Of a stretch of DNA of 64,000 bases, positions 56,547 through 64,000 are shown in pieces (position 1 is the stretch's first letter; each line of letters opens with the position of its first letter). This DNA comes from Halomonas alkalicola (GTDB lineage Bacteria; Pseudomonadota; Gammaproteobacteria; Pseudomonadales; Halomonadaceae): contig NZ_CP131913.1 of assembly GCF_030704205.1 (NCBI RefSeq), positions 2,294,001 to 2,358,000 of the forward strand. Reading direction: 5' to 3'. Both the position numbers and the translations under genes were made by a program. The notes beneath the pieces are model-generated. The model was given only the letters and a program-made list of their open reading frames with translations, did no database searches and was not told where the DNA came from.

Positions 56547-57302
56547 TCAGAGTGCCTCGTCGAGCAGGATCAGGAAGGCGCTCCAGGCGCGGGCATCGGC
56601 GTGGGCCCGGTAGGCGTCGCTGCCGAACACGGTGAAGGCGTGGGGCGCGCCGGAGTAGACCTGGATCTCGTAGGTCGCCTCGGCGGCCTCCAGCTCCTCG
56701 GCCAGGGTGGCGACCTCGCTCATGGGAATGGCGCTGTCGGCGCCGCCGTGGGCGATCAGGATGGGCCCGGCGCCCTGTGGCCAGCTCTGCCCCTCGGGGG
56801 TGGCCAGGCCGCCATGGAAGCTGGCGAAGCCGTGCACGTTCTCGGCCTCGCCGAAGCGAGCCATCTCCAGGGCCACGGCGCCGCCGAAGCAGTAGCCCAT
56901 GATCACGCTTGGCTCGGCGGCGCCCTGGGCGCGGGCCTCGGCTAGGCCCGCCAGGGTCAGGGCGCGCATGCGTTCGCGATCCTCGTAGAGGCGGGCGGTC
57001 TCGGTGCGCTTCTTCTCGATCTCCTGGGGGCGGTTGCCCTGGCCGTAGAGGTCCACGGCGAAGGCGTCATAGCCCTGCGCGGCGAGCATGTCGGCGCGCT
57101 GGCGCTCGTAGTCGTCCAGGCCGTCCCAGTCATGGATGATCAGCACCGTGCCGCGGGCCTCGCCCTCGGCGGTGACGAGATACCCCTCGAAGGCCTCGCC
57201 CTCCACCTCGTAGACGAGATCTGTGCCGGCGGGGGTGAAAGCGTGGGCGCCGCCGGCGGCGAGCGCCAGGGCGACGGTCAGGGGCAGGGCGAGAGTGCGC
57301 AT
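56547..57302 (-). CDS. Dienelactone hydrolase family protein, exported
   Basis: 251-aa alpha/beta hydrolase with signal peptide (cleaved after AHA near residue 21). The triad is Cys in MGYCFGGAVALEMA, Asp in HGGADSAIP and His in SGAPHAFTVFG. Cysteine as nucleophile marks the dienelactone hydrolase group. A periplasmic location is unusual for aromatic catabolism, so an ester-stress or general hydrolase role is as likely. It is first in an operon with the C45-family gene. Confidence 0.9.
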   Translation of the reverse strand: MRTLALPLTVALALAAGGAHAFTPAGTDLVYEVEGEAFEGYLVTAEGEARGTVLIIHDWDGLDDYERQRADMLAAQGYDAFAVDLYGQGNRPQEIEKKRTETARLYEDRERMRALTLAGLAEARAQGAAEPSVIMGYCFGGAVALEMARFGEAENVHGFASFHGGLATPEGQSWPQGAGPILIAHGGADSAIPMSEVATLAEELEAAEATYEIQVYSGAPHAFTVFGSDAYRAHADARAWSAFLILLDEAL

Positions 57303-57495
57303 GTGGGGGCTCCAGGCAACGGGCGGTGTCAGGGGCCTTTCAGTATAGGCGCGATGGCGGGCCCTGCCGTTGGCGCGGGGAGTTGACCGCCGGGCTTGCC
57401 AGCGTTGGCAGGGGCGGCTTGAGATTTCCCGCGGGGCGTTCCAGATTGAGCGTGGGAGTCACCAGCACATTATTCGCAACCAACGGGACAACAAC

Positions 57496-58701
57496 ATGAA
57501 GAAGAGCATCCTGTCGATGGCCATCGCGGCCTCTGCACTGAGCATGGCCGGCGCGGCCCAGGCCGAGGTGAAGGTCGGTTTCCTCGGCGGTTTCACCGGG
57601 GGCATCGAGAGCCTCACGCCGCCCATCTACGAGGGTGCCCGCCTGGCAGTGCAGCAGATCAACGAGCAGGGCGGCATCCTGGGCGGCCAGACCCTGGTGA
57701 TGCCCAGCGGGGATACCACCTGCGGCGACGCCTCGGCGGCCTCCAACGCAGCGGATCGCATGGTCAACACCGAGAACGTCACCGCCATCGTCGGCGCGCT
57801 GTGCACCGGGGCGACCATCGCCGCGGCCAACAATGCCGGCATTCCCGGCGGGGTGGTGATGGTCTCGCCGGCCTCCACGGCGCCGGCGGTCAGCGAGCTG
57901 GACGACAACGACCTGGTGTTCCGCACCGTGCCCTCGGATGCCTTCCAGGGCGAGATGCTGGCCAAGCTGGTGCTCGACCGTGGCATCGACTACGTGGCCG
58001 TGACCTACGTGAACAACGACTACGGTCGCGGCCTCTCCGAGGCCTTCACCGAGGCCTTCGAGGCGGGTGGCGGCGAAGTGGCCGAGAACCTGGCCCACGA
58101 GGACAACCGCGCCGACTACCGCTCCGAGCTGGGCTCGCTCTCCGCCACCGGCGCCGACACCCTGGTGGTGCTGGCCTATGCCGACACCTCCGGCCAGACG
58201 GTGCTGCGCCAGGCCTACGAGGCCGGCACCTTCACCCAGTACGTGGGAGCCGACGGCATGGTGGGCGACAGCCTGGTGGAGGCGATCGGCGCTGACGTGC
58301 TCGAGGGCATGATCGCCACCCGCCCGGGCAGCCCCGACCTGCCGGGCACCGAGCTCTTCAACGAGGCCGCCGAGGCCGCCGGCATCGACCCCAGTGCGGT
58401 GTTCGCCGCCCAGGCCTACGACGCCGCCTTCCTGGTGGCGCTGGCCATCGAGCAGAACGGCAGCGCCGAGCGCGAGGGGCTCTCCGCGGCGCTGCGCAGC
58501 GTCTCCAGCGCTCCGGGCGAGATCATCCTGCCCGGCGAGTGGGAGAAGGCCGTGGAGCTGATCGCCGCCGGCACCGAGATCAACTACGAGGGCGCCTCCG
58601 GCAGCCACGAGTTCGACGAGGATGGCGACGTGCCGGGCGTGGTGGTGGAGATGGTGGTCGAGGACGGCCGCTTCGTCAGCAAGGGCTTCGTCGAGCCCTG
58701 A
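57496..58701 (+). CDS. livK: Branched-chain amino-acid-type ABC transporter substrate-binding protein
   Basis: 401-aa periplasmic receptor. A signal peptide (MKKSILSMAIAASALSMAG, cleaved after AQA) leads to VKVGFLGGFTGGIESLTPP. Type 1 periplasmic fold motifs include YEGARLAVQQINEQGGI near residue 48 and VGALCTGATIAAANNAGIPG near residue 100. It converges with livM and is likely the receptor for livGFHM, although the 142-bp palindromic element and a terminator separate them. The exact ligand (branched amino acid or another amino acid) is uncertain. The ribosome site is weak. Confidence 0.9.
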   Translation: MKKSILSMAIAASALSMAGAAQAEVKVGFLGGFTGGIESLTPPIYEGARLAVQQINEQGGILGGQTLVMPSGDTTCGDASAASNAADRMVNTENVTAIVGALCTGATIAAANNAGIPGGVVMVSPASTAPAVSELDDNDLVFRTVPSDAFQGEMLAKLVLDRGIDYVAVTYVNNDYGRGLSEAFTEAFEAGGGEVAENLAHEDNRADYRSELGSLSATGADTLVVLAYADTSGQTVLRQAYEAGTFTQYVGADGMVGDSLVEAIGADVLEGMIATRPGSPDLPGTELFNEAAEAAGIDPSAVFAAQAYDAAFLVALAIEQNGSAEREGLSAALRSVSSAPGEIILPGEWEKAVELIAAGTEINYEGASGSHEFDEDGDVPGVVVEMVVEDGRFVSKGFVEP

Positions 58702-58741
58702 GCGCTCCGCGCTGAGCTGATCCGAGCTCTCTGACCAGAAA

Positions 58742-58770
58742 GGCCCCGGCGGTTTCCCGCCGGGGCCTTT
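58742..58770 (+). terminator. Rho-independent terminator after the livK-like gene
   Basis: GGCCCCGGCGG-TTTC-CCGCCGGGGCC is an 11-bp perfect stem followed by TTT, about 40 bases after the stop. Confidence 0.93.
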
Positions 58771-58780
58771 CACGTTGATA

Positions 58781-58922
58781 AGGCTTTTTTCGAAAAGTCG
58801 TCGAGCGAAGGCCAGACAAGGCAAAAATCAGCGAAAGGACGGAGTTTACAGCTGTAAATGAGTACCTTGAGCTGATTTTTAACGCCGTATGGCCGAGCGT
58901 AGACAGTTTTCGATAAAGCCTA
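58781..58922. repeat. 142-bp imperfect palindromic element (MITE/REP-like)
   Basis: The segment is symmetric about a perfect 14-bp centre, TTTACAGCTGTAAA (58845-58858). Paired arms include AAAAATCAGC (58823) with GCTGATTTTT (58871) and the ends AGGCTTT with AAAGCCT. It has no ORF and its right end reaches the livM stop codon. I recall near-identical AT-rich palindromes in other marine gammaproteobacteria, which fits a dispersed non-coding element. Confidence 0.7.
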
Positions 58923-60230
58923 CCCGTGGTGCCTGACCTTTTCAGGCAAGAGTCCCTGCGGCGCGAAGCGCAGCACCAGGGTGATCAGCAGGCCGATCAC
59001 GAAGACCCGGGCCTGCAGGGCGCGGCTCTCGATGTTGCGCGGCGGCTCCCAGGCGAACCACAGGTCGCCGAGGTGCACGGCCAGGCTCATCAGCGCCAGG
59101 GCCAGCGGCTCCGACATGATCCAGATGAGGTAGACCGCCACGGCGCCGAAGATGGTGCCCAGGTTGTTGCCGGGGCCGCCGAGAATCACCATCACCAGCA
59201 CCAGGAAGGTGTGGTTGAGCGGCAGGTAGCCGTCCGGGTCGAACAGGCTGTTGAAGGTGGCCAGCACCCCGCCGCCGATGCCCATCAGGATGCAGCCCAG
59301 CACGAAGATCTCCAGGCGGCGCTGGTTGATGTCCTTGCCCATGGCGGAGGCGGCCACCTCGTTGTCGCGGATGGCGCGGATCATCCGTCCCCAGGGGGCG
59401 TTGTAGGCGCGGTGCAGCAGGAAGAAGATCACCGCGATCATCACCGCCGTCACCGAGAGGTAGAGCGCCCGAGCCAGGGTGAAGCCCAGCTCCGCCGGCC
59501 CTGGGGTGGGCCAGGGCAACGGCGAGACGGTGGCGGTGCCGCGGGTCAGCCAGTCGGAGTTCTTGAGGAAGGCCTTGATGATCTCGGCGATGCCCAGGGT
59601 GGCGATGGCCAGGTAGTCGCTGCGCAGCCCCAGGCAGATATGGCCGATGAAGTAGCCCACCGCGCCGGCGAGTGCCCCGCCGACGATCCAGCCGGTCCAG
59701 GCCGGTAGGCCCAGGCCGCCGACGAAGCCCGCCCGGGACTGGATCTCGCCGGTGACTCCGCGCAGCAGGCTGATCACCACCAGGTAGAGCACCACCGCCA
59801 GCACGATGGCGATCAGGGTGCGCAGCCGCTTGGGCACGCCGATTCGGTCGAGCCTAGTGGCGCCAAACACCAGCATGGCGGCCGCCGCCGCGTAGAGCAG
59901 CACCCGGGCCAGCTCGCCGGGCAGTTCGCTCTCCCAGAAGGCGGGGTTCACGGGCACGCTGAAGGCCATGGCGCAGTAGCCGCCGAGGGCCACGAAGCCC
60001 ATCACCCCGGCATTGAACTGGCCGGCGTAGCCCCACTGGATGGTCAGGCCGAGGGCCAGGATGGCGTAGCAGGCGGCCTCCACCAGCATGCGGGTGCTGT
60101 AGGCCGCCCCCATCGCCATGTAGACCCCGAGGATGGCCGCCAGCAGGGCGGCGAACAGCACCACCTCGCGCAGCGGGAAGCGCGAGGGGGCCGCGACCAG
60201 GTCCTCGCGGCGCTTGTCTTGAGTGCTCAT
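58920..60230 (-). CDS. livM: Branched-chain amino acid ABC transporter permease LivM
   Basis: 436-aa membrane permease with ten or so helices. Hallmarks are GLTIQWGYAGQFNAGVMGFVALGGY near residue 65, LRSDYLAIATLGIAEIIK near residue 190, and the EAA-like cytoplasmic loop GRMIRAIRDNEVAASAMG. The start ATG 60230 overlaps the livH stop. The protein is longer than E. coli LivM by its central insert (residues about 115-170). Its stop codon is inside the palindromic element. Confidence 0.93.
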   Translation of the reverse strand: MSTQDKRREDLVAAPSRFPLREVVLFAALLAAILGVYMAMGAAYSTRMLVEAACYAILALGLTIQWGYAGQFNAGVMGFVALGGYCAMAFSVPVNPAFWESELPGELARVLLYAAAAAMLVFGATRLDRIGVPKRLRTLIAIVLAVVLYLVVISLLRGVTGEIQSRAGFVGGLGLPAWTGWIVGGALAGAVGYFIGHICLGLRSDYLAIATLGIAEIIKAFLKNSDWLTRGTATVSPLPWPTPGPAELGFTLARALYLSVTAVMIAVIFFLLHRAYNAPWGRMIRAIRDNEVAASAMGKDINQRRLEIFVLGCILMGIGGGVLATFNSLFDPDGYLPLNHTFLVLVMVILGGPGNNLGTIFGAVAVYLIWIMSEPLALALMSLAVHLGDLWFAWEPPRNIESRALQARVFVIGLLITLVLRFAPQGLLPEKVRHHG

Positions 60231-61237
60231 CAGATCACCTTCCCCTTGAACAGACCGGTGGGGCGCCATACCAGAATGGCAACCAGGATGAAGAAGGGCA
60301 CCACGATCTTGTACTCGGTGCCGACGAAGGCCAGGTTGCGCGGCAGCTCCAGCCACTCCGGGAAGTGGTGGGCGATGGGCCGCAGTAGCACCGCCCAGTT
60401 GAACACCGCCAGGGTCTCGGCGAAGCCCACCACGAAGCCCCCGGCGATGGCGCCGTAGGGGTGGCCCACGCCGCCGACGATGGCCGCGGCGAAGATCGGC
60501 AGCAGCAGGAAGAAGCTGAGGTCCGGCTTGAAGGTGACGTCCAGCGCGAGCAGGGTGCCGGCGATGGCAGCGAGCCCCCCGGCGATCACCCAGGTCACCG
60601 CCACGATGGCGTTGGTGTTGATGCCCGAGGCGCGGGCCAGGTCGGGGTTGTCGGACATGGCGCGCATCGCCTTGCCCAGCCGCGAACGGTTGAGGAAGAG
60701 GTGCAGCCCCACTACGCAGGCGATGGTCAGCACGAAGAGGATGATCTGGGGCTCGGTGATCACGATCGGCGCGCGCACTCCCTCGAAGGGCAGGGCGAGG
60801 CGGTAGATCTCCTTGCGCTCGCCGGCCATGTAGAGGCTCTGGCCGCTGGTGCCGGCGAACAGGCGGATCAGCCCCTGCAGCATCAGGGTGACGCCCAGCG
60901 AGCCGATCACGATGACAATGGGCTTCACGCCATGGGCGCGCAGCGGCTTGTAGAAGGCCTTGTCGATGCCCACGGCGAGCAGCGCGGTGAGCACCATGGC
61001 CGCCGGCAGCATCACCACCGGAGTGGGCAGCCCGACGATGCCGCCCACGCCCGGGAAGGCCGCGGTGAGCAGCAGCACCATGAAGGCGCCGAAGGTCATC
61101 ATGTCGGCGTGGGCGAAGTGGGCGAAGCGCATGATGCTGAAGATCAGCGTCACGCCGATGGCGCCGATGGCGTAGATCGAGCCGGTCACGCTGCCGGCAA
61201 TGATCACGTTGTTGATGAAGAAGACGAGTTCGTTCAC
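60230..61237 (-). CDS. livH: Branched-chain amino acid ABC transporter permease LivH
   Basis: 335-aa permease with about nine helices. The start is GTG 61237 with GGAGAA upstream; MNELVFFINNVIIAGSVTGSIYAIGAIGVTL is typical. Other landmarks are FAHADMMTFGAFMVLL and LGKAMRAMSDNPDLARASG, the ATPase-contacting loop. Stop and start overlap with livM. Confidence 0.93.
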   Translation of the reverse strand: MNELVFFINNVIIAGSVTGSIYAIGAIGVTLIFSIMRFAHFAHADMMTFGAFMVLLLTAAFPGVGGIVGLPTPVVMLPAAMVLTALLAVGIDKAFYKPLRAHGVKPIVIVIGSLGVTLMLQGLIRLFAGTSGQSLYMAGERKEIYRLALPFEGVRAPIVITEPQIILFVLTIACVVGLHLFLNRSRLGKAMRAMSDNPDLARASGINTNAIVAVTWVIAGGLAAIAGTLLALDVTFKPDLSFFLLLPIFAAAIVGGVGHPYGAIAGGFVVGFAETLAVFNWAVLLRPIAHHFPEWLELPRNLAFVGTEYKIVVPFFILVAILVWRPTGLFKGKVI

Positions 61238-61261
61238 GACGGTTGTTCTCCTGTCCCTGGC

Positions 61262-61966
61262 TCAGCCGCCCAGGAAGCTCCTGGCCACTTCCGGGTCCGC
61301 CAGCAGGGCGGCACCGGTATCGGTGAAGCGGTTCTGTCCGGCGGCCAGCACGAAGCCCTTGTCGGCGATGGCCAGCGCCTGCTTGGCGTTCTGCTCCACC
61401 ATCAGGATGCCGACGCCGGCGGCGTTGATCTGCTTCACCTGCTCGAAGATCTCGTTCATGGAGAGCGGCGAGAGGCCCGCGGTGGGCTCGTCGAGCAGCA
61501 GCAGGCTGGGCTCGGCCATCAGCGCCCGGCCCATGGCCACCATCTGGCGCTGGCCGCCGGAGAGCTCGCCGGCGGGCTGGTGGCGCTTGTCATAGAGCGG
61601 CGGGAAGAAGTCGTAGATCTGCTTGAGCATGCGCTTGACGTTCTGGGGCTTGAGGAAGGCGCCCATCTCCAGGTTCTCCTTCACCGTCATGCTCGGGAAG
61701 ACGTTCTTCTCCTGGGGAACGAAGCCCATGCCCTGCTGCACCAGCTTGTTGGGGGGCTGGTTGTGGATCGGCTCGCCGCGCAGCAGGATCTCGCCCTGGG
61801 TCACGGTCAGCAGGCCGAACACGGCCTTGAGCATGGTGGACTTGCCGGCGCCGTTGGGGCCGACGATCACGCCGATCTCGTCGGCCTCGATGGCCATGTT
61901 CACCCCGTTGAGGATGTTCATGCCGCCGTAGCCGCCGTGGACGTCGCGCGCATCAAGGAGTGGCAT
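61262..61966 (-). CDS. livF: Branched-chain amino acid ABC transporter ATPase LivF
   Basis: 234-aa ATPase. Walker A is GPNGAGKSTML near residue 37, the signature is LSGGQRQM and Walker B is LLLLDEPTAGLSP, the LivF-type sequence. ATG 61966 (MPLLDARDVHGGYGG) lies within the 3' end of livG, a 14-base overlap. Confidence 0.94.
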   Translation of the reverse strand: MPLLDARDVHGGYGGMNILNGVNMAIEADEIGVIVGPNGAGKSTMLKAVFGLLTVTQGEILLRGEPIHNQPPNKLVQQGMGFVPQEKNVFPSMTVKENLEMGAFLKPQNVKRMLKQIYDFFPPLYDKRHQPAGELSGGQRQMVAMGRALMAEPSLLLLDEPTAGLSPLSMNEIFEQVKQINAAGVGILMVEQNAKQALAIADKGFVLAAGQNRFTDTGAALLADPEVARSFLGG

Positions 61967-62732
61967 CGTGGGGGGCTCCAAAATAGGCTTCGATGACCTC
62001 GGGGTTGCTCTGGATCTCCTGTATCGTGCCCTCCACCATCACGCTGCCCTGGGCCAGCACGATCACCGGGTCGCAGAGCCTCGCGATCATGTCCATGTCG
62101 TGCTCGATGACCAGGAAGGTGTAGCCCAGATCGCGGTTGAGGCGCTCGATGTTCTCCACCAGGTCGCCCAGCAGGGTGCGGTTGACCCCCGCCGCGATCT
62201 CGTCGAGCAGCACCACCCGGGCGTCGGTCATCATGGTGCGGCCGAGCTCGAGCAGCTTCTTCTGGCCGCCGGAGAGGTTGCCGGCCAGCTCGTTGCGCAC
62301 GTGGTAGAGCCCGATGAAGTCGATCACCTCCAAGGCCTTGCGGCGCACCCCCTCCTCCTGGGCCCGCACCAGCCCCGGCTTGAGCCAGGCGTTGAAGAGC
62401 CCCTCGCCGGCCTGGGCGGGGGGCACCATCATCAGGTTCTCCAGGGCGGTCATCTGGGAGAACTCGTGGGCGATCTGGAAGGTGCGCAGCAACCCCTTGT
62501 GGAACAGCGCGTTGGCGGGGCGGTTGGTGATCTCCTCGCCGTCGAGGAGCACCTGGCCGCTGTCCAGAGGCAGGGCGCCGGCGATGATGTTGAACAGGGT
62601 CGACTTGCCGGCCCCGTTGGGGCCGATCAGCCCGGTGATGGAGCCCTTCGCCACCGAGAGCGAGCAGTCGTTGATGACCCTGAGGCCACCGAAGGCCTTG
62701 TGGACGTGCCGCACGTCGATCATGGGTGTCAT
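61953..62732 (-). CDS. livG: Branched-chain amino acid ABC transporter ATPase LivG
   Basis: 259-aa ATPase. Walker A is GPNGAGKSTLFN near residue 38, followed by RTFQIAHEFSQMTALENLM, signature LSGGQKKL and Walker B VVLLDEIAAGVN, then VIEHDMDMI with the switch His. This is first in the liv operon. Start ATG 62732 is chosen (GGAA upstream); ATG 62744 or 62723 are possible. Confidence 0.93.
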   Translation of the reverse strand: MTPMIDVRHVHKAFGGLRVINDCSLSVAKGSITGLIGPNGAGKSTLFNIIAGALPLDSGQVLLDGEEITNRPANALFHKGLLRTFQIAHEFSQMTALENLMMVPPAQAGEGLFNAWLKPGLVRAQEEGVRRKALEVIDFIGLYHVRNELAGNLSGGQKKLLELGRTMMTDARVVLLDEIAAGVNRTLLGDLVENIERLNRDLGYTFLVIEHDMDMIARLCDPVIVLAQGSVMVEGTIQEIQSNPEVIEAYFGAPHDATP

Positions 62733-62746
62733 GGATGCTTCCATTG

Positions 62747-62774
62747 TTCTTGTTGCATGGTTCTTGTTGCATGG
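62747..62774. repeat. Tandem 14-bp repeat before livG
   Basis: TTCTTGTTGCATGG occurs twice in tandem just upstream of the livG start, followed by a partial third unit (TGCTTG). It looks like a recent slippage duplication in the operon leader. Confidence 0.8.
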
Positions 62775-62839
62775 TGCTTGTCGAGTTCGCTGCCGCTCGC
62801 GCGGTCGAGGCGCCGCCGCCCGGGGCGGCGGCGCGACCG

Positions 62840-64000
62840 TCACTGCTCCTGGCTGTCTTCCACCAGGAAGGTGCGGCCGGCGGCGAAGGCGCCGACGATC
62901 ACCAGGGCGCCGACGGTGGGGATCAGGTAGCCCTCCACCTGGGGGATGGCGCGCAGGAGGACGAAGGCCACCGCCGCCGGGGCCACGAAGCGCACCAGGA
63001 AGCGCCAGATGGCGAACCAGGTCTCGTTGGGGCGCATCTCCTTCATCACCTCGCTGTGGGTCAACGCCCAGCCGGCGAAGAGCGCGATCAGAAGGCCGCC
63101 CAGCGGCATGAAGATGTTGGTGAGCAGCTCGATGAAGTCAAAGGCGCTGCGCCCGAACAGGGCATGGAAGAGGGTGCCCTCGGCGTAGACGTTGAAGCTG
63201 ACCACGGTGAGCAGGCCCAGCGCCCAGCTGGCTACCACCATGGCGAACACCGCCTGGGGGCGGGTCATGTCGAAGCGCTCCACCAGGAAGGCGGCCACCG
63301 GCTCGATCAGCGAGATGGAGGAGCTGATGGCCGCACCCAGCACCAGGATGAAGAAGACCCCGCCGATCAGCGCGCCGAAGGGCATCTCGGCGAAGGCCAG
63401 CGGCAGGGTGACGAACATCAGCCCCGGGCCCTGGCCGGCGTCCAGGCCGGCGCCGAACACCAGCGAGAAGATCGCCAGGCCCGCGACCATGGCCACGGCG
63501 GTGTCGACGATGGCGATGGTGACGGCGGTGCGGGTCAGCGAGAGGTCGCTGGACATGTAGGCGCCGTAGGCCATGATCGCGCCCATGCCGAGGCTCAGGG
63601 TGAAGAAGGACTGCCCCATGGCGGCCAGCCAGCCCTCCAGGCTCAGGTCGGCGAGGTTGAAGGTGAACAGGAAGCTGGCCGCGGCGCCGAAGTCGCCGTT
63701 GGCCACGCCGTAGGCGAGCACCACCAGCAGGATGACGAAAAGCGCCGGCATGATGATGCGCAGCCCGCTCTCGATGCCCTTGTGGATACCCATGCCGACG
63801 ATCAGCCCCGAGGCGATGATGAACAGGGTGTGGTAGAGGGTCAGCAGCCCCGGCGAGGCGAGCAGGGCCTCGAAGCCCGCGCCGATGGTGGCGGCATCGG
63901 CGCCGGCCAGCGAGCCGGTGAGCATCTGCCAGGTGTAGTGGATCGCCCAGCCGGCGATCACCGAGTAGAAGCTGAGGATCAGGAAGGCCGAAGCGGCCCC
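62840..64000 (-). CDS. Neurotransmitter:sodium symporter (NSS) family transporter, 5' end outside the window
   Basis: About 387 C-terminal residues of a LeuT-fold sodium-dependent transporter. Recognisable parts are FLILSFYSVIAGWAIHYTW (helix 3), GQSFFTLSLGMGAIMAYGAYM (helix 6 to 7 with sodium-site residues) and AAISSSISLIEPVAAFLVE (helix 8, the second sodium site). NSS proteins import amino acids or osmolytes with sodium. The stop is at 62840, about 110 bases from livG, and the gene starts beyond the window's right edge. Confidence 0.92.
   Translation of the reverse strand, partial: GAASAFLILSFYSVIAGWAIHYTWQMLTGSLAGADAATIGAGFEALLASPGLLTLYHTLFIIASGLIVGMGIHKGIESGLRIIMPALFVILLVVLAYGVANGDFGAAASFLFTFNLADLSLEGWLAAMGQSFFTLSLGMGAIMAYGAYMSSDLSLTRTAVTIAIVDTAVAMVAGLAIFSLVFGAGLDAGQGPGLMFVTLPLAFAEMPFGALIGGVFFILVLGAAISSSISLIEPVAAFLVERFDMTRPQAVFAMVVASWALGLLTVVSFNVYAEGTLFHALFGRSAFDFIELLTNIFMPLGGLLIALFAGWALTHSEVMKEMRPNETWFAIWRFLVRFVAPAAVAFVLLRAIPQVEGYLIPTVGALVIVGAFAAGRTFLVEDSQEQ

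Overview
The window is a piece of a high-GC gammaproteobacterial chromosome. Gene families, metal-transport and phosphate gene order, and codon use fit a Halomonas-like member of the Halomonadaceae; this is inference from proteins I recognise, with no rRNA or marker gene present. Most of the window is ordinary chromosome; the accessory part is 31-51 kb.

Layout. (1) 1-3.2 kb: manganese ABC transporter operon (minus strand) divergent from its regulator mntR. (2) 3.3-4.9 kb: thiM-thiE under a TPP riboswitch. (3) 4.9-12 kb: NlpC/P60 lipoprotein, a small conserved protein, glyoxalase I, a YgiD-type dioxygenase, and an ABC ATPase / FtsX permease / AttH-lipocalin operon. (4) 12-20 kb: AraC regulator and a fatty-acid or related acyl-CoA degradation cluster (two acyl-CoA synthetases, one frameshifted; thiolase; acyl-CoA dehydrogenase) with a Liv-type binding protein. 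(5) 20-23 kb: zinc uptake operon znuC-znuB-znuA, led by a 50-codon His-rich membrane ORF. (6) 23-31 kb: DUF4349 lipoprotein, Pho-box-driven NptA and PhoU-like genes, aldo/keto reductase, methyltransferase, YbfB-type MFS and a DUF4168 protein.

(7) 31-48 kb: a complete type I-C CRISPR-Cas locus, cas3-[small ORF]-cas5c-cas8c-cas7-cas4-cas1-cas2, followed by an AT-rich leader and one very long array (about 127 repeats of 33 bp, period about 68 bp). The cas3-cas5c gap is the most unusual part. It holds an apparently undescribed 57-aa single-span membrane ORF whose ribosome site is buried in a hairpin; two copies of a TTTCC-N3-GGAAA palindrome; and, in the cas5c 5' leader, a 27-nt hairpin with the same length and the same flanks as the CRISPR repeat but a different, still paired stem. 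Because Cas5c is the crRNA-processing nuclease of type I-C, this suggests that Cas5c could bind or cut its own mRNA.

(8) 47.8-51.4 kb: directly after the array lies a HipA-like kinase gene, truncated at the array end and split by an IS21-family element (5-bp target duplication GCAGC), followed by a HIRAN-domain gene. (9) 51.5-58.7 kb: a gene fragment, an ABM-fold protein, a DUF4202 gene with an in-frame stop, ackA with a MaoC-phosphate acetyltransferase fusion, a C45 peptidase, a dienelactone hydrolase and a Liv-type binding protein. (10) 58.8-64 kb: a 142-bp palindromic element, livGFHM (minus strand) and the C-terminal part of an NSS-family Na+ symporter.

Several coding breaks (13.8 kb, 49.5 kb and possibly 49.0 kb) and many variant repeats fall in G/C runs, so sequencing error must be excluded before calling them biological.
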